Positions 28,101 through 43,100 of a DNA stretch of 64,000 nt are shown piece after piece (position 1 is the stretch's first letter; each line of letters begins with the position of its first letter). The stretch is from contig VTFK01000171.1 in NCBI GenBank assembly GCA_009617715.1, forward strand, positions 682,001-746,000. Reading direction: 5' to 3'. Position numbers and translations under genes: made by a program. The notes under the pieces are model-generated. The model saw nothing but the letters and a program-made list of their open reading frames with translations. It was not told the origin of the DNA and did no database searches. This DNA comes from Plectrocnemia conspersa. Its lineage: Eukaryota > Arthropoda > Insecta > Trichoptera > Polycentropodidae.

Positions 28101-31100
28101 GTCACAGACCTCTATAGAGGATTTTGACGCTCGCAAGGGTGGCTAACAGGGTGGGTCCACGTGATAGAGAGGGACGCTGAGCGACAGCAGCGAGAGGGTG
28201 AAAAGTGTGCTTAAAATATACCAGCAGCGACCCATCTGAGGCAGCGAGCTTCTCATTATGATTGTTATTTTTAATTGGACGGTCCTTTTTGGATGCTCTG
28301 GCGAGATCTTGCCTCAGATGAAGTCGACGAGAAACTGTTGACCTTAAATATTATGCGAAAATTAACGACAATTAGCTTGTTTTGTTTATGAAGAAGATCA
28401 TTTTAGGAGTTTACTCATGCTAGTTCTTTCTTAGATGTTTTTGACTAATTTATTTGACGTGATTAATGTTTTATAATTATATATGATACATTATTTAAAA
28501 GTTAAAGAAGAAAACTATTAGATCTTCAAGTAAATAGAGCATAACGAGCACTTTAAATTGTCTCTAAAGTTCATCGTTCGGTAAACACCTATCATAATAT
28601 TTTTTCATTATTTTAAAAAATATGTTTATTAGTAACAACGTAAAGCCCTCAACTCATTTTTAATCATAAATATTAATAACAACATAAATTTGTCACATTG
28701 CTAATAACGACATTAAATAAAATTCAATAGTAGTCCTTCCTTTTTGATACAGTATTTTTTTATATTAAATTATTTGCTTAAAAATGCTAATATATTATAT
28801 TTATATTAGGTAGAGAGAGTATTTTCATTCTATTTTATAAAATTAAACATATCGTTTAAACACTTTTTTGTGCCGTTTTTCATACTTTATGGAAAAACGC
28901 TTCGCAAACTTATAGAATTTAGTGACAATAATTTAAGAGGTGAATAAAATTAAGACTATGATTGATAGTGACCATCATTTGATGACTCGTGAGACTAGTT
29001 ATGCTATAAAATATTATGCTACTACTTTTTCAGTTATTTACGAAAGCTTGGGATGGTCAAGAAGCTCGATATTTTGCTGCTGCATCAAATCAACAATGAA
29101 AAATTTGTTGGACTGAGTACTTAAACTCAATAAAACATATCATGGCAATAAAAGGTTGATTCAATATAAAAAGTTGTAGGTAGAAAAATTTCATAGTCAT
29201 AACAAATTAAATAAAATTGCTCCCAAAGAAGAGCATGTTTTATATTTAATGATATTAATTACTACGAGATGTTTCTACCAAACCAAACAATCGATTCTAC
29301 TAAGTACTGTTAACAATTATCTAAGCTGAAAGAAGAGATTAAGTAAAAAATGTTGCATCTTGGTAAATACTACTATTTAGCGTCCACCATAAAGTCCGGA
29401 CCTTGTACCTTGAGACAATCATTTATTTAGCTTTGTATCTTTTAATAGTGTAAATTTAGCAGATTTGAACTACTGCCAAAAAGTAATTGGATCAGTTTTT
29501 AGCTTACAAGTCTTAGGACTTTTTAAGCTATCAAACATATGGAAGAAGGTTAGTAATCAAAGTATATGAATGATTTATCTCATTTTTGAATTACAAATTT
29601 ATGATTTTAAAATCACTAAAATATTGCAAAAATATATCTTTAATGCGTTTAAAAAATCTTGTACAATCCAAATATATTGAATTTATTTTGAGAGAATCAA
29701 ATGTCGATTATAGTGATTTTTAATTTAATAATATATTTAAAATACATTTGCCAGTGCAATTTATAGATTGCTGTTTAACAGAGAGCAACAATAGAAAAAT
29801 TATATAGAATTTTATAGTAGTTTTATGTAATATATAATATTTAAAATTATATAGAGGTATGTTAATAAAACACGTTTTAAAATGATTCGAACTCATTCAC
29901 CACGAATTATAATATATTTAAAATAATCGTTTAACTGCCGAAAGTCTAAACAATGACTCAATGTCGTAAATTTCAATACAAATGTATATTTATAACGATT
30001 GTTTCCACTTCGAATCGAGACATCTGCGTATACGAACAGGAGCCATGCGTGACTGGCGAAAGAAAGACCAAAGATTTCCATTGATAATGAGTGCTTTTGC
30101 GCTCTGCGATGCGAAATAATCACCTGCAGCCGTGGGGTTCCTATCGACCCCACATCCGTTTCGGCGGGTCATTTTGCCCCTTGAAATTGCCCCGCCGTGA
30201 TTGTTGCCAGACATGGATTAATCCCTTCCTGGCCCGATATGCATCTTGAGAGACGTTTAAAAAAATAACCGTTTTATTATTTACTTTTTTACAACTACCA
30301 CGTGTGGTACAAAGTTGCATATTATTGATGCTGACCGCCAGAGGTCTCACAATGGATTCATTCCAGCGTGAAGAGGAGAGGAGGAGTATCTTTTCACTAG
30401 TGAGGGATATCCTCTACCCTCCATCCGGTTTCGCGGTCCTTTGTGCTTTCCCTAACGCCACATCGCAGGGGAATGTAAAATTTGCTGCTGGAAACGTCAC
30501 ACACATACGAACAAATTGATTTATAATATATAAACGCGTGCTTATTAATAATTAACGTTGAATTTTCAGCTATACGCTAGCAAGTTTCAAATATAGTCAA
30601 ATGATCTGCTTTGAAGCATAAAATCTAGACGGCACACTGTGTGTTAAATGTACAATTTAGCTGCATAAAACACATCAATAATTCTGGGATGGTCAACATA
30701 GAAAAATTCTCGAATAATCATGTAATCTAGAAGCATGATAAACATGTGGTATAAGTCAGTGATTAATAACTGAAAGATCTGGGTTCAAATCGCATATGAA
30801 CCATAGTATTTTTCAATGTCTATCGTGCCTTTGACATAAGATTCAGTGATCATTATATGAATATAATTCTGATCGATCATTACAGATAAGTATTTCTTAG
30901 ATTTTCATATTCTCGGGGATGAATATTGTTAGGTAAATAAAATTTAAATTAAATCAAGCTAATATGTGCATAGTGACATATTGATTGTGAGCTGTAATAA
31001 CAGTTTATAATTAATAAAATATATGTGTATGATTTACATTTTCAGATATAATGAATACGTAGAAGTAAGTATTAACCACCAGACTGGAAATCTGGGAGTT

Positions 31101-34100
31101 AGTGAATTTCATTACTAATTATGAATTATTACGTGTAATATTATTTATAATTTTTTTAAAAATAAAAACACGAGTGTCGCTGCCGGGGCTCGAACCCACA
31201 ACTTCAGAGTGACTAAATTTGTATAAACAATTATTGGTTGTTTATATGTAAAGGCAAAGCTATACTTCCATTATGTTGATTACTAAAATTTTTTTTACAA
31301 AATATATCTATTGTGTTAGAATTTATAGAATTTATATACAATTTAAATATTTTTTATTCGCCCTCTTATTAAGCCATTATAGCAATTTCAACAAAGAGTT
31401 CTTTAATTTATGTTATGTTTCCACCCTAGATTTTCTTTGGAAAGTCGTCTAAATTTTCCCTATTCCACCCCACATTGCCAAAAGTTTCTCAAATACAAAA
31501 AATTCAAATAGTCAGGTCATAAAGCTCGGTTTATTGTCATCGTACCCCACCGAGTTCATCAACGTGGGCGACTATCGGAACGTAAAGCGAAATTTCTTTA
31601 TACGGCGCACAGCGCATTACAAGCAACGATTATGACGTCATTCCAGGCATCGGAATTGCCTGGATAACGCTGCACTTTGCATTATACAACAGGCGATATT
31701 GTTTTATGACGCCATAATAAACGAATCCTGCGTCCTCCTACTAGATTTTCTCCCGTAAACCGGAAAATTTCCGCTGTATTGAAAACTTGGCAACATGGTA
31801 CCTACATACTGCTACTTGGAATGTCTCGTTAATAATTAAGAGGCGTACTACTATTACTGTTGTTAATATCATACGAGGGGTTCTCTTTCCCATTATTGCA
31901 AAAACAATAAAATCCAAAATTCTAGTGAAGACTTTTATAGCTCCTTATGTATATGTATATATGAAGATAAATTAGAAAAAATAGTTCTTTTATATGGGAT
32001 TATTATTATTATTGCGTTACGAGTCAGTAAGTATTGTAGTAAGAGTAAATCTAAATTTATTTTATATTTTTACATTCAATAAATAGGAATACATTAAAAA
32101 TAAAAATTGTAAAAAAATAATCGATTATATCAACCATTGTTGTAGAAAAACTATTATATAATTAAATAAATAAAAAATAAAATTTAACCATTTATTATTC
32201 GTTTATGTTTCATTGATATTTTCAGAATTAAATTGATTTTTATTGTCGGCGTAAACAAACGATATTGCGTAACGGAGTTTTGACAGTACTTTAAATAAAA
32301 ATTGATATTTTTATCGAAAAAATAAACCAAATGGTAACTGCTAAAAAAGTGCGAACAGGTATCAAGTCCCAGATTTCACATTGCAATGAATGACGACGTT
32401 AGTAATTTTACCTGATAATGAATCTAAAGTGACTCAGCTATATGGTAAAATAAGGTCTGTATTAAACAGTACCAATGAGTCTCGTTCCGCCACGAATCAC
32501 TGACATTTAAATTTTTTCTGTATAACGCATTGTTTATCGCGCATCCTTCCCAAACAAAAAGTTTTTTATGGGTGCTTACGAGTGATAAGTGTTTTAGGAC
32601 GGATGTGCTAATAGGTGGTCCGTGAAATATTAACAATTGTTAAGCCTTATGCTTGCACTACACTCTCTGGAAGTTGTCCGAACCGAAGTTCAACTGAAGT
32701 CAACCAAGGTCACCGATTTCCGAGTAGCGGCCATACTGCCACAAATTTCATATGCCATCTGGACGGCAGGCGTGAATGACGTACGCACGGCGGCTGCTGT
32801 CGTAAATATTCAATTTACGCAAAATCTTTGTCGGCTTTTGCAAAATGCCATAAGGTATACAAATGATACTTCAGAATACGAACACCACATAGAATTTGTC
32901 GCCATCGATTCTAAATAAGAATTCCTTATGGTGTGACATTTATATAAACCGATCTAGGAAAATACATAAGAATATTCGAAACGATTTTTTTTAACAAAAT
33001 CAAGTACCACTAATTATTTTTTAATTATTTAATTTTATATGAAAAATAATATAATAACGATATCTGTTAAAAGAATATACTATCAAAAATAGAATTAATC
33101 CCTTTTAGTGCCCTAAAATATTCAAAGATGTCAGTAAGAGTCTGTTGAAGTCCCCGATAAGCATGTGGTATTATAACTTGACCACGTGACCACGATGCAG
33201 CGCTCGACATGCGTGTTAACCATAAGACGCCTAGGCGCATACTGAAATTGAACCGAGCTACTCGTTCTATCTCAGTTTGCGAAAAACCATATTATTATCT
33301 CTCTCACTCTCGTCACTACGAAAGTATCTCACCGCTCGCGCTCGAAAGAGTAGCTCCCACTTCGGTTTCTTTGACTTCGGTCTGTTTGCCGACAATGTTC
33401 GGAAGCGCTCGAAGCTTCCAGAGAGTGTAACAGTGCAGGCATTACTTTGTGTGATTTTGTATTTTTTTATTGCTTAAAAAGGTCGATAGAATGACATATA
33501 AATTATTTGTGCAGGAGGTGGAAACCCATAACATGTGAAGTGATTGTTCAGAGAACCTAGAGTTGAAAGAGACGTAGGACAGTAATTTAAAAAAATATGT
33601 AATTAGGAACACTGCCAAAGAAAATTACTTCAGTTAAGAATTTACTTATGTTTCTTCATACAAAATTACTACTATTCTTCGACGACATAAGAATGATTTT
33701 AAACTAACTTCCGAAGAGCTGAACAAAATTTTTGATATAAAGTATTGCACACATTGATTAGCCAATTTTAAACCTGTTTGAAAAATTAGAAATATGTAGT
33801 CTAATAAAAATGTTTTAAATTTAAAGTAACCAACAATTCGTTCAGTTATGAAAATAAGCAACATTCAACACTATTTTATTGTGTTATGGCTTCTAAATTT
33901 TAGTTATTAGCTGCATCTTTTATGCAATGGCAAAGCCAAACTATATCGGCATACTATTATCTGAAAATTAGCGAATAACTTCAATTTAATTCAAAATATC
34001 TATTAAATTGTAGAGTTTAATGTTAGGAGTAAGATTCGCAATTATAACTAAAAAAGAGCAATGAGACAAGCTTTTTATGACGTTAAATATGGTATCGGTT

Positions 34101-37100
34101 TTATTTAAAGATAATATATGTACATACGTTAGAGTATTTATAATGTATATACTTTTATTGCCGCAATAGCAATATTAAATATAGTTAACGTAAAACTCCA
34201 ACGTTTAATGAAATATTCGTAAATAAATTACTGTTTGTTTGTTGGATTACATACATATGATTTATGTCATTAAATTGTTATATCAAAAATAAATATGCAT
34301 ATTATTAACATAAAATATTTATGATATATAAATAGAGTTTTTAAACATTCATTTGTATTTTAATAGGAGTATGCCATAAACGATACGAAGAAAGTCATAA
34401 ATTTTGAACACTTCAACTTTAAATGTCAATATTAAAACTGGGACATAACCATAAACATATGACGTTTTATTTGCAAGTGCATTTCATGTGCATTACATTT
34501 TACTAGGAAAATTATTTCGAGTGGAACGTTTAAAACGTTAAGTGTGCTTCTATATGAGAAAATTTCTTTCTGAGAAATATGTCAACCATAATTTAAATTT
34601 TTATATCTGAATATTTAATTGGATTACAGTTTTAACTGTGTTTTCAGTTTTAAAATTGCCATATATTTTTAATAGCGAATAATAGTAATGATAAAAATAT
34701 ATAATTTTTATCTTGAATATAAATTAAGGATAATTTGACAATAATAGAAGAAAATTGGGAATCTTTGATACATGCTATAACTCACGATAATTGTGTATGT
34801 GTCGTTTGGTAACCCTGCTTAACGTTCTGCAAACAATCAAATAAACGTTCCCGGGAATAAAAATCTAATTTTCGCTTTCCTACCAAAAGCATGAGTCAGT
34901 CTTTGGGGGTTGGTCGTTTGACCATCACCAGTACAATAATCACCTCATTCTGTCTTCCAGCGTTCTGTGTAACTGATTCTCCATCCGAGGGATACACTTT
35001 GGTCTTTAGCGCCCGGAACAGGGGTCGCCAACCATCGGCAACTTTAGAAGGGGGCGGAAAATTTTTACACCGAGGGGCTGGAAAAGCCCACCCCGTCGTA
35101 AAATTTTGTATGCCGAGGCGTAAAAAAATAATTCTTCGACGATATTTTATTGTGCGCCATAAAATCCGTGCGAAAGCGGCGTTGCGTCGTGCGGTGAACA
35201 ATCGTTAATTTATTGCGTCTGATTTTCAAATGACCGCTGTAAATGGAAAAGCCATAACCGTTTCGATTCTTTGAATGTGTTTATTATGTTGTGTGGTGCC
35301 AAGTTTTGTGAACAAAGGAATAGATTCGTGTGTTTATGTGTGAGATGTTCAACATATTGCCTTTTAGATTATGCGGCAAGTTCTTAATGTCACATTAAAA
35401 AAATATAACGCAGTTAGTTTTGTAAATGACACTAATATAAGTAATTTCTATAGTATTTATTTTATGATATATTTATTTTATGTAATTTCTTAGTGTGTAT
35501 CTTTGTAATATTTTTCTTTCCGAAGAAAAATAGTGATGATGAATATACAGAATGCATGCAAAATAATGCAATATTAAATTAATATTTTAAATATAAATAA
35601 GCAAATATTAAATCAAATCTTATCCAATCAATTTTATTATAATTGGCTTTAAAATAATTATATGCACAATAAACCTCTTAATTATAACACGCCAAATTTC
35701 AACCAATTCCTATTACTTTACTTTTACAAAAAAATCAATCTGGGATTTAGAGGCAACTTTTAAATGCACCATAATATTTTGTAAAATATTATTATTATTA
35801 AAATATTGTTGTTAAAGCGGCTGTACGATTGATTAATCGATATAAGTTTATTATGTACGATTAAGATATACATTAAAGCAGCGAGTTTGATACCATCTGT
35901 GCAATGGTAGAATGTTACAACATTAAAAAAAAATTCAAACACACATCTTCCTCGTCTGACCAAGGATAAATTGAAACATGTCAACAGCATCGTTTCGCGA
36001 TAAGATCGTTCGAATTGCCACGACGTCCGGACAAGAAACACATTAAGCAGGTTGTTTATAAATCTGATCGCTAATGTCCAGAATGATGCCCCCTTGGCAT
36101 GCGATGATAGGAAGCAGTGGACCAAGATGCTAGGGGTAAGTAATTTTAGGGTAGCAAGCAGGAGGGGTAGTTTGACAATGCGATTTGCTAAGACATGCCA
36201 CACGACATTACTCGTCTCAGTGTTTGAAAAATATATTTTTTCCTCTTCGTCATATCCGAGGCGTTTCGCATTCTGCATGATTTATGTATCTGTTCTGGTG
36301 ATAATAATTCTGCAGATTGTGCTGTGCTTACTCAGCCAAAAGCTCTATTTATATAAAATAAATTCAAGTTTTATAAGTAAAATATTTTTTTATACAATAT
36401 ATATAATAATATATTAATCTGAGCTATATTTAATAACATGATAACACGAGATAAAAAGCCTGATTTAAATTTTTTCCTATCGAATCAGGTAGTTCATAGT
36501 TTTTGAATACAAAACATTAAAAATAAAATAAATATAGATATCCTTTTTTATAAATAAATATAATAAACTATAAAACATAGAGCTTATTTATTTCAAGTTA
36601 AACTGTTTTAATCTTTTAAATATGAATACGAGTTTCATGAATAAATTAGTAGAATGTTCAGTTTTAAATCTACTAATTCTCCACAAAATTATCACCATTG
36701 TTATTGTAGTGATGCACTTTTATGACACGACGATTCTAATTTATATTTAAAGTAATGTACTGATTTATACATGTATCGAGCTGGATCGTACATACTAGGT
36801 ATTTTAATTTATCTAATAGTGAGCTTGTTATATATATATAAAGAAGCTCATTATTAGATAATTTTAAATACTTAATATGTACGATCTAGCTCGATTTTAA
36901 ATAATTCCCACGATAATGTTCCGTGGGATTAGAAAAATCTAGGTAAACCTAATCTGTAATGATCAATCGAAATTATAATTAAATAATAATCATTAATTCC
37001 GATCTCCCGGATCTGATAAAAATTAAAAATCATTAAGTTTTCGAACCCATGTAACTTTCAGGTCAATAATAATCAGTGACTTATACCATTTCTCTATAGT

Positions 37101-40100
37101 GCTAGTTATTCTAGAATTAGTATGTTTTTTACTAACAATGATTTTTAAATGACAGAATATATATTTGAACAGATTATATATGTAAATATATAATTATCTA
37201 GGGTACCTCAAAACAGTGAACAGTCCGTACACATAAGGCGCTACCGTGGGACAATTGCATCGCTTCATAGACACACCTACGAAATGTGTTCAAGTCTTTA
37301 AGCGTAAGCGGTCTAGATGGCCACTTTGGCGATCGTTAACCAAGGGGTGAAAGACAATAGTGTTATGCGCAGGGTATAATGCATTGTTTATCGTGCATCT
37401 TTTCCACACAACAAGTAGTTTTATGGGCCTATGAGTGAAAAATAACTTTGTGGTATTAGGTTAGCTATGAAATATTTTCAATTAATAACGCAATTATTTA
37501 GTATTGAAATCTCTCTTTCTATTGTTGTCCATACTAAGAGACCATTAGCTTATCTTTTCGTTTATTCGAGATGGTCGTTAGAGTGACCTCTTAATTATAA
37601 CGAATTGTGCTGATATTTTAATCTACAACAGTCACAAAATTGTATGATATTTTACTTATAAACTACAATTTTCTTGATAGTAGTAATATATGTACATTTT
37701 TTAAATATGTATGTCCAAAAAATTATACTAGTAAACAGCTTTTGTAATAAATACAATTGTATTTAATATTGCTAGATATAGTTTTAAGCAATACGAGACT
37801 ATTAAAACTTATTTTGATCACTGTTGTTGATCGATAATCTTGGAGGTTAGAAACCATGACATTAAAAAGTAAAGCTGTTTCCTAAGTTACTTCAGTAACA
37901 TGAATATTAAAATATAAAAGGTAAATGTCTGAATCGGAATCTGAAATGAAACAAAAATCAAAGGACGTGTCTTAGATCAGTCGCGTTTTAAATAATGGCT
38001 TTTTGTACATTGCTTGGAAGTATTTTGATTAACAATAAAGAATTTTGAGTAAATTATAAAGTACATGGCTTATTAAAATTGCATGTCAATGACGTCAACG
38101 TTAATCATACGTCCTGCAAATGGATGTCAATACTACTACATGGTATTATCCCACTGAGCATGAAACTCAAATATTGAGTAATTGTTAACGAACAAATAAC
38201 CTATAATAATTTTGTAGCGATTAGAAAAAATAAACAAATAAATTAACAACATTTTCAAATACAATAAAAACTCAGCATGTAATTTTATCTATGATTCTTT
38301 GTGGAAAAAATCTTGTACATTGTAATTAAAAACCTTGTCATTCAAAAGTGTGTCTCTTTGATTAGAGTGTCTTAAACAAAATTTAAACTTCCAAGGGAAT
38401 TACACCAACTTTTCAGGACTTTGGGTAAGGGTAGCAGGCAAAGAGGCGGAACTAAACGCGCATGAAGCGCTTTAATAAAAATAAACAGTTACAGTCCTCA
38501 TCGAGACGAGTTGTTCGTCTCCGTTTTGCACTTGCGGCGCGTCTCCCATGTCTCCTGCCTCCAAACAACACACCCCCTTCGCGAGCCACCCCTGTCTGCA
38601 TTTCCCATTGCCGCTTGTATTTGAATTTCAAATTACTTCTCACACCGCCCTGGTTCTCCGCGGAATGTTTTTATTACGCGTCCGATTTTTTATCGTCCAT
38701 TTTTACCCAGACTGACTACTATCGGCTGTTTATTTCATCTCTCTCTCTCTATCTCTTCCATCGTGCTGTTGTGTTTTATTTTATTTTTTTAGTGGCGTCT
38801 CTTCAGCTCGAAACTGTGCTGTGCGCCACTGGATAATGGCATTCGAACCGATAGCCGTGCACAAACAATCGATTACCACGTTTCAATTAGTCGATACGCT
38901 ACTGCAGTATTTCGCAATGTTTATTCTGCTAAAACTATTTGCAAATGTTTCTATTTACATATTTTGTGTGTTAAAGCTTTAAATTGAAGCTTGGTACTTA
39001 TCAAAAATGGATCACCTCTACGATGATTTTGATTTTTCTTATCAATGTGCATATTTATAATTTATGAAAGAGAAACATACAATCGAATTTTAATAACTAA
39101 TTATATGATTAAAAATATTCATTAGACTAAAACAAAAATATATAGTAAACTGTTCATTAAAAATAACTTTAAAAAGCTATCTATCTATGAATGATTTTAA
39201 TTGAATAAAGTCAAGATAACTTAAAGAATTATGTAAATAGTTTACCGCTTTAATTAAAATAAATAGACTTGAAAAAGTTTTTTTTCATCAATGTCTGATT
39301 TATTTCAAATTTTGGAAGACCCATTTTATTATAAATTGGTATATTTACGAGCTTTTAAAATAAATTTGCGAAATTTTACAATAGGTAGCGAGTTAGCTAA
39401 GACAAACTTAGGGTCGTAAAGAGCTACCTACGCTGTTGTTGTTGTTTTTAAAATTATTAGATTTGCAGAATTCCAAACAGCCGATTTCTAAATCAAAGCA
39501 AGAGTTAAATATAATTCTCAACCATCCTTCATTATAAGCCTTACACAGAAATTAATTACAACCGCAATTTCGTTTTTAATATAGCACATCTCCGTCCCAG
39601 AATTCTCGGTTGTTATTAATGATTTCTTAGTATATCTCTCTCCCTCATCCTCCCCAAAGAAACGCGTGAATTCCCGCGTGTTTCGCAATTAGAAACACGT
39701 TTAGCATGATCCGCCCCGAAGATGAGGGATGACGTCGCAATTATGCACAGTAATTGTCACGAAAAATGCGTGGAATTCGTCGTTATCGGGGTTTTCCCGG
39801 ACGAGACGAGTTCGTTAGTCAGGAGAAGTGATTTATGAGATTGCTTCGTGAACAGAAATAGCTGACCTGACGCTGTCGCGTGTTTAACACGTGATGTGTA
39901 CCAAAGACAAGGACAAAGATTCATATATAATGTTTAGTTTCGGTTTTGAATGATGTTCGGAAATCGACTGTACCGGAGGGTATTTAGTTAAGAGTATACT
40001 GTGTCGTTTGCATGTGCGAATGTAAACAAGGGTGGTTTATGTGTTTTGATTGATTGTATAAATAGGGGATGTTAAAAATACTTTACCTACTTTTGGATAT

Positions 40101-43100
40101 GTTTTTCTCAAAATTGCTATTATTGGAAAGCATCAAATATGATTTAAATATATGGCAAGGATTTTTTATTTGGACATAGATAAATTGCTAAGGATTGCAG
40201 TATTATTGTATGTTAAATAAGTACATTTTTATTAATTTCTTAACTACTATAAAAGCAATCAAACCGATTTATAATGATTTTTAAATGTTTTAATTTAATT
40301 ATGATTACTTAACATAAACACATGTAACTATGTATTTTTAAAGCTCATTAAAAAATATTAATTTAGTTTAACTTAAATTAAAGAAAAAACTATAGATTTT
40401 TCTACGCATGAAAAAATGAAAATTATCTACCTCGTATTAATTTAATGGTTCCCAAATAAATTCAGAAAGATAATTAATCGCGTTTATTATTTAGCTGCTA
40501 TTTTACAAAATTTGGAGCATTTGTAAGTGCAGCTAAAATCTTTGGTGGTGACGTAGTAGTTAACTAATACCATTGTCACTTGAAAAATAATACATATAGT
40601 CATTATTCAAACAGCAAACAATACAAATATGTATGGTGGACAGGTACATATAGTATATATGTATATATATCGACTGGTAAAAAGATATTTTAGGCAAAGG
40701 GGTATGAATTTTTTCTTTAGCTTAATTGATCAAAACTACCCATTCGCCAAGCCTTTAATCGTTAATCATATAAAAAAGCTTTTCGCGATCACATCAGCAA
40801 CCCACAGGCTTCATAATTACTTCCAGGACCACTTAATTGACGATTTGTTATTATACATATTGCTACGCTTAGGATGCTAAATAACGATATATTATTGTTC
40901 TTGATGTCACGATGCTCGAAAAAGTAAATTATTTGTGAACTTGTTACCCCATTAGTATGACAATGCCATGTGTAGGAAGAACCGATTAATATGTGAAAAC
41001 ATAATAATTTAAAAACACCGTAGCATCAAAAGGGTTAAATGCTAAAAAATTTTAAACGTTGTGTAGCAATATAAAACTATAAGACAGATCCACCAAGCGT
41101 TTTATTGATCACAATCACTCGGATAAATTACCTTTGTGTACATATTTATCTAGGGAAATAGTTTTAACATTAGCGCGTGCTGTTTAGCATGTTTAACTTT
41201 AGTAAAAAAAATATGTATTTCAATAGGCAGTGTTGGGGAAGAGTACGTAGAATTAGGCTAATATAAAATATATAATAATTTGAAAATATATTTGCATTGC
41301 CACTTGCATAAAAGCCAAGGTCAAAAGTTGAAAATTTATTATTAATTCTGTCAGATGAAAATCAATTGATTATAATCTCAACAGATAAATATCAAATATT
41401 TTTTTTTATATCAGTGAAATCCCATTATAAAACTATCCTTTATGAAAAACCTCCCAGCGGTGAAAAAGCTCGTAGTTTTTTCATTCTGACCACCTGTGTA
41501 AGCTCTCAGCGATGATTGCGGCGGCGGTTGCGCCTTCATAAATTATTCTTTTATTTTAAAAGACGCTGATTTCTTCTTCCAGTCTAGGCTCTCCCCTAGG
41601 TTCGTGCCCTGCCGAATGAAAGATGCATGCCCTACCTGCCCGAGATGGGAGACGGACGGCGAATAATTTATATGCAGGTGAAGCAGGCACCGTGAAATTT
41701 GCGACATCACGTTTTTTACCTCGGCACACGAATATACCTCTTAAACGCCACCGATGCGCTGGGAAAAGTTTCGAATATTCTCTTGGTGAGGTTTGCTGAA
41801 TGCGCCACATTTAACTCGGTTGCCAGAGTTATGCACGTACGACTCGATTTGCATAGTTTTGGTTTGAAGCGGTTTGGGAAATTCAGCATGTGTGTAGATG
41901 CAATTACAAAAATGAATGAAAAGGCTAGTAGAATTTAAGATTCAATAAAAATATAGAGAAAGAGAATCGTACTTTAATAAGCAATTGCATTGTTAATGTT
42001 ACAAAAATATTCAGAAAAATTATTTTTAAGACAGAAATATAAAATTTGATTGTTTCACAAATGACTAAAGAAGATCTAAACAACTTTTTTCGATTTAAAA
42101 GTAGCCTCAAAATAAATTAAAAAAATATTATAATATTTAAACAATGCATTTTAGGTGTGAATATATAAAATGCATAGCCATGTTAAAATCAATCTCGCCA
42201 CCAAAATTGCAACCATTTTGTCAATGTCCACCCATGAGCTCTGAAGATGAAAATTTAACGACAACAATAAATAATCTAGACACATCTTGGGAACCTTCAA
42301 TGGAATCTAAGATGACCGTCCATATTTCAAAGTATACCTGTCAAGCACATACTACAAAGCTTAAATAAAATTCTATTTAATTTTGAAGCAAAATTTAATG
42401 GACTTAATTAAATAAATAAGCATTTTAAAACCGGCCGTGAAGGAGTTAAGTCGATTTCGCCTAACGTAAACAAGAACGAAGGTCGTAAGCCGATTTCTCG
42501 TATTTATTCAAGTAAATTAGGTTGTTCCACTGTGCTAATAATCCGGTCTTCAACGGTGCTAATTCCCACAAGGATCAGTGAAATCCTTGAGAGAGCAACC
42601 CCGTGTCCATTGTAAGCTTCGACTTGAAATTCAATGAAAAGCTTCAATGTTTTCCTTTTTTCTTCTTTCTTAAAAGCGGTCAGTTCATAAATTCGCGCGA
42701 ATTAAAGTAAAAATGCTTGTAAAATAAATATTAGGTACTAACAGAGACTGCCTTACTAATTTTTGGCCAAAACTGAAGCTAAATAAATATTCTAGTACAT
42801 TACAAATTCATTATTAAAATATTGTTTTTTTCTCCAAATTGCATTTAATCTACACATTAGTATAACTGCAGCTAATTGGAGAAAATGGTATAGACCAAAT
42901 TTACGATAAGCACACTTTTTTAAATAAAAATGAAACACATATAAATCGATAGTTTTGGAGCTATCATAGTAATTCCCAAATCTTAATTGGGATTTTTAAA
43001 GTGGTCTGAGATGTTTCTCAGACCACTTTAAAAATCCCAGAAAAAATAGTTAATGTTAATACCGTTCAATCGCTATGATTAAATTACTAAGTACTGCAGT

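Noticed and set aside
31155..31220. Possible tRNA gene on the minus strand with a near-perfect B box
   Set aside because: There is no acceptor stem or anticodon arm, and the same piece recurs at 10205-10270 as part of a SINE.
35760..36417. Long minus-strand frame (172 codons) and an overlapping plus-strand frame as novel genes
   Set aside because: The minus frame resembles a decayed LINE C-terminus with an AT-rich tail, and the plus frame is its shadow.
38462..38836. Plus-strand 124-codon frame as a gene
   Set aside because: The translation is Arg/Ser then hydrophobic with no domain, no signal of splicing, and it covers a CpG-rich patch where stops are rare.
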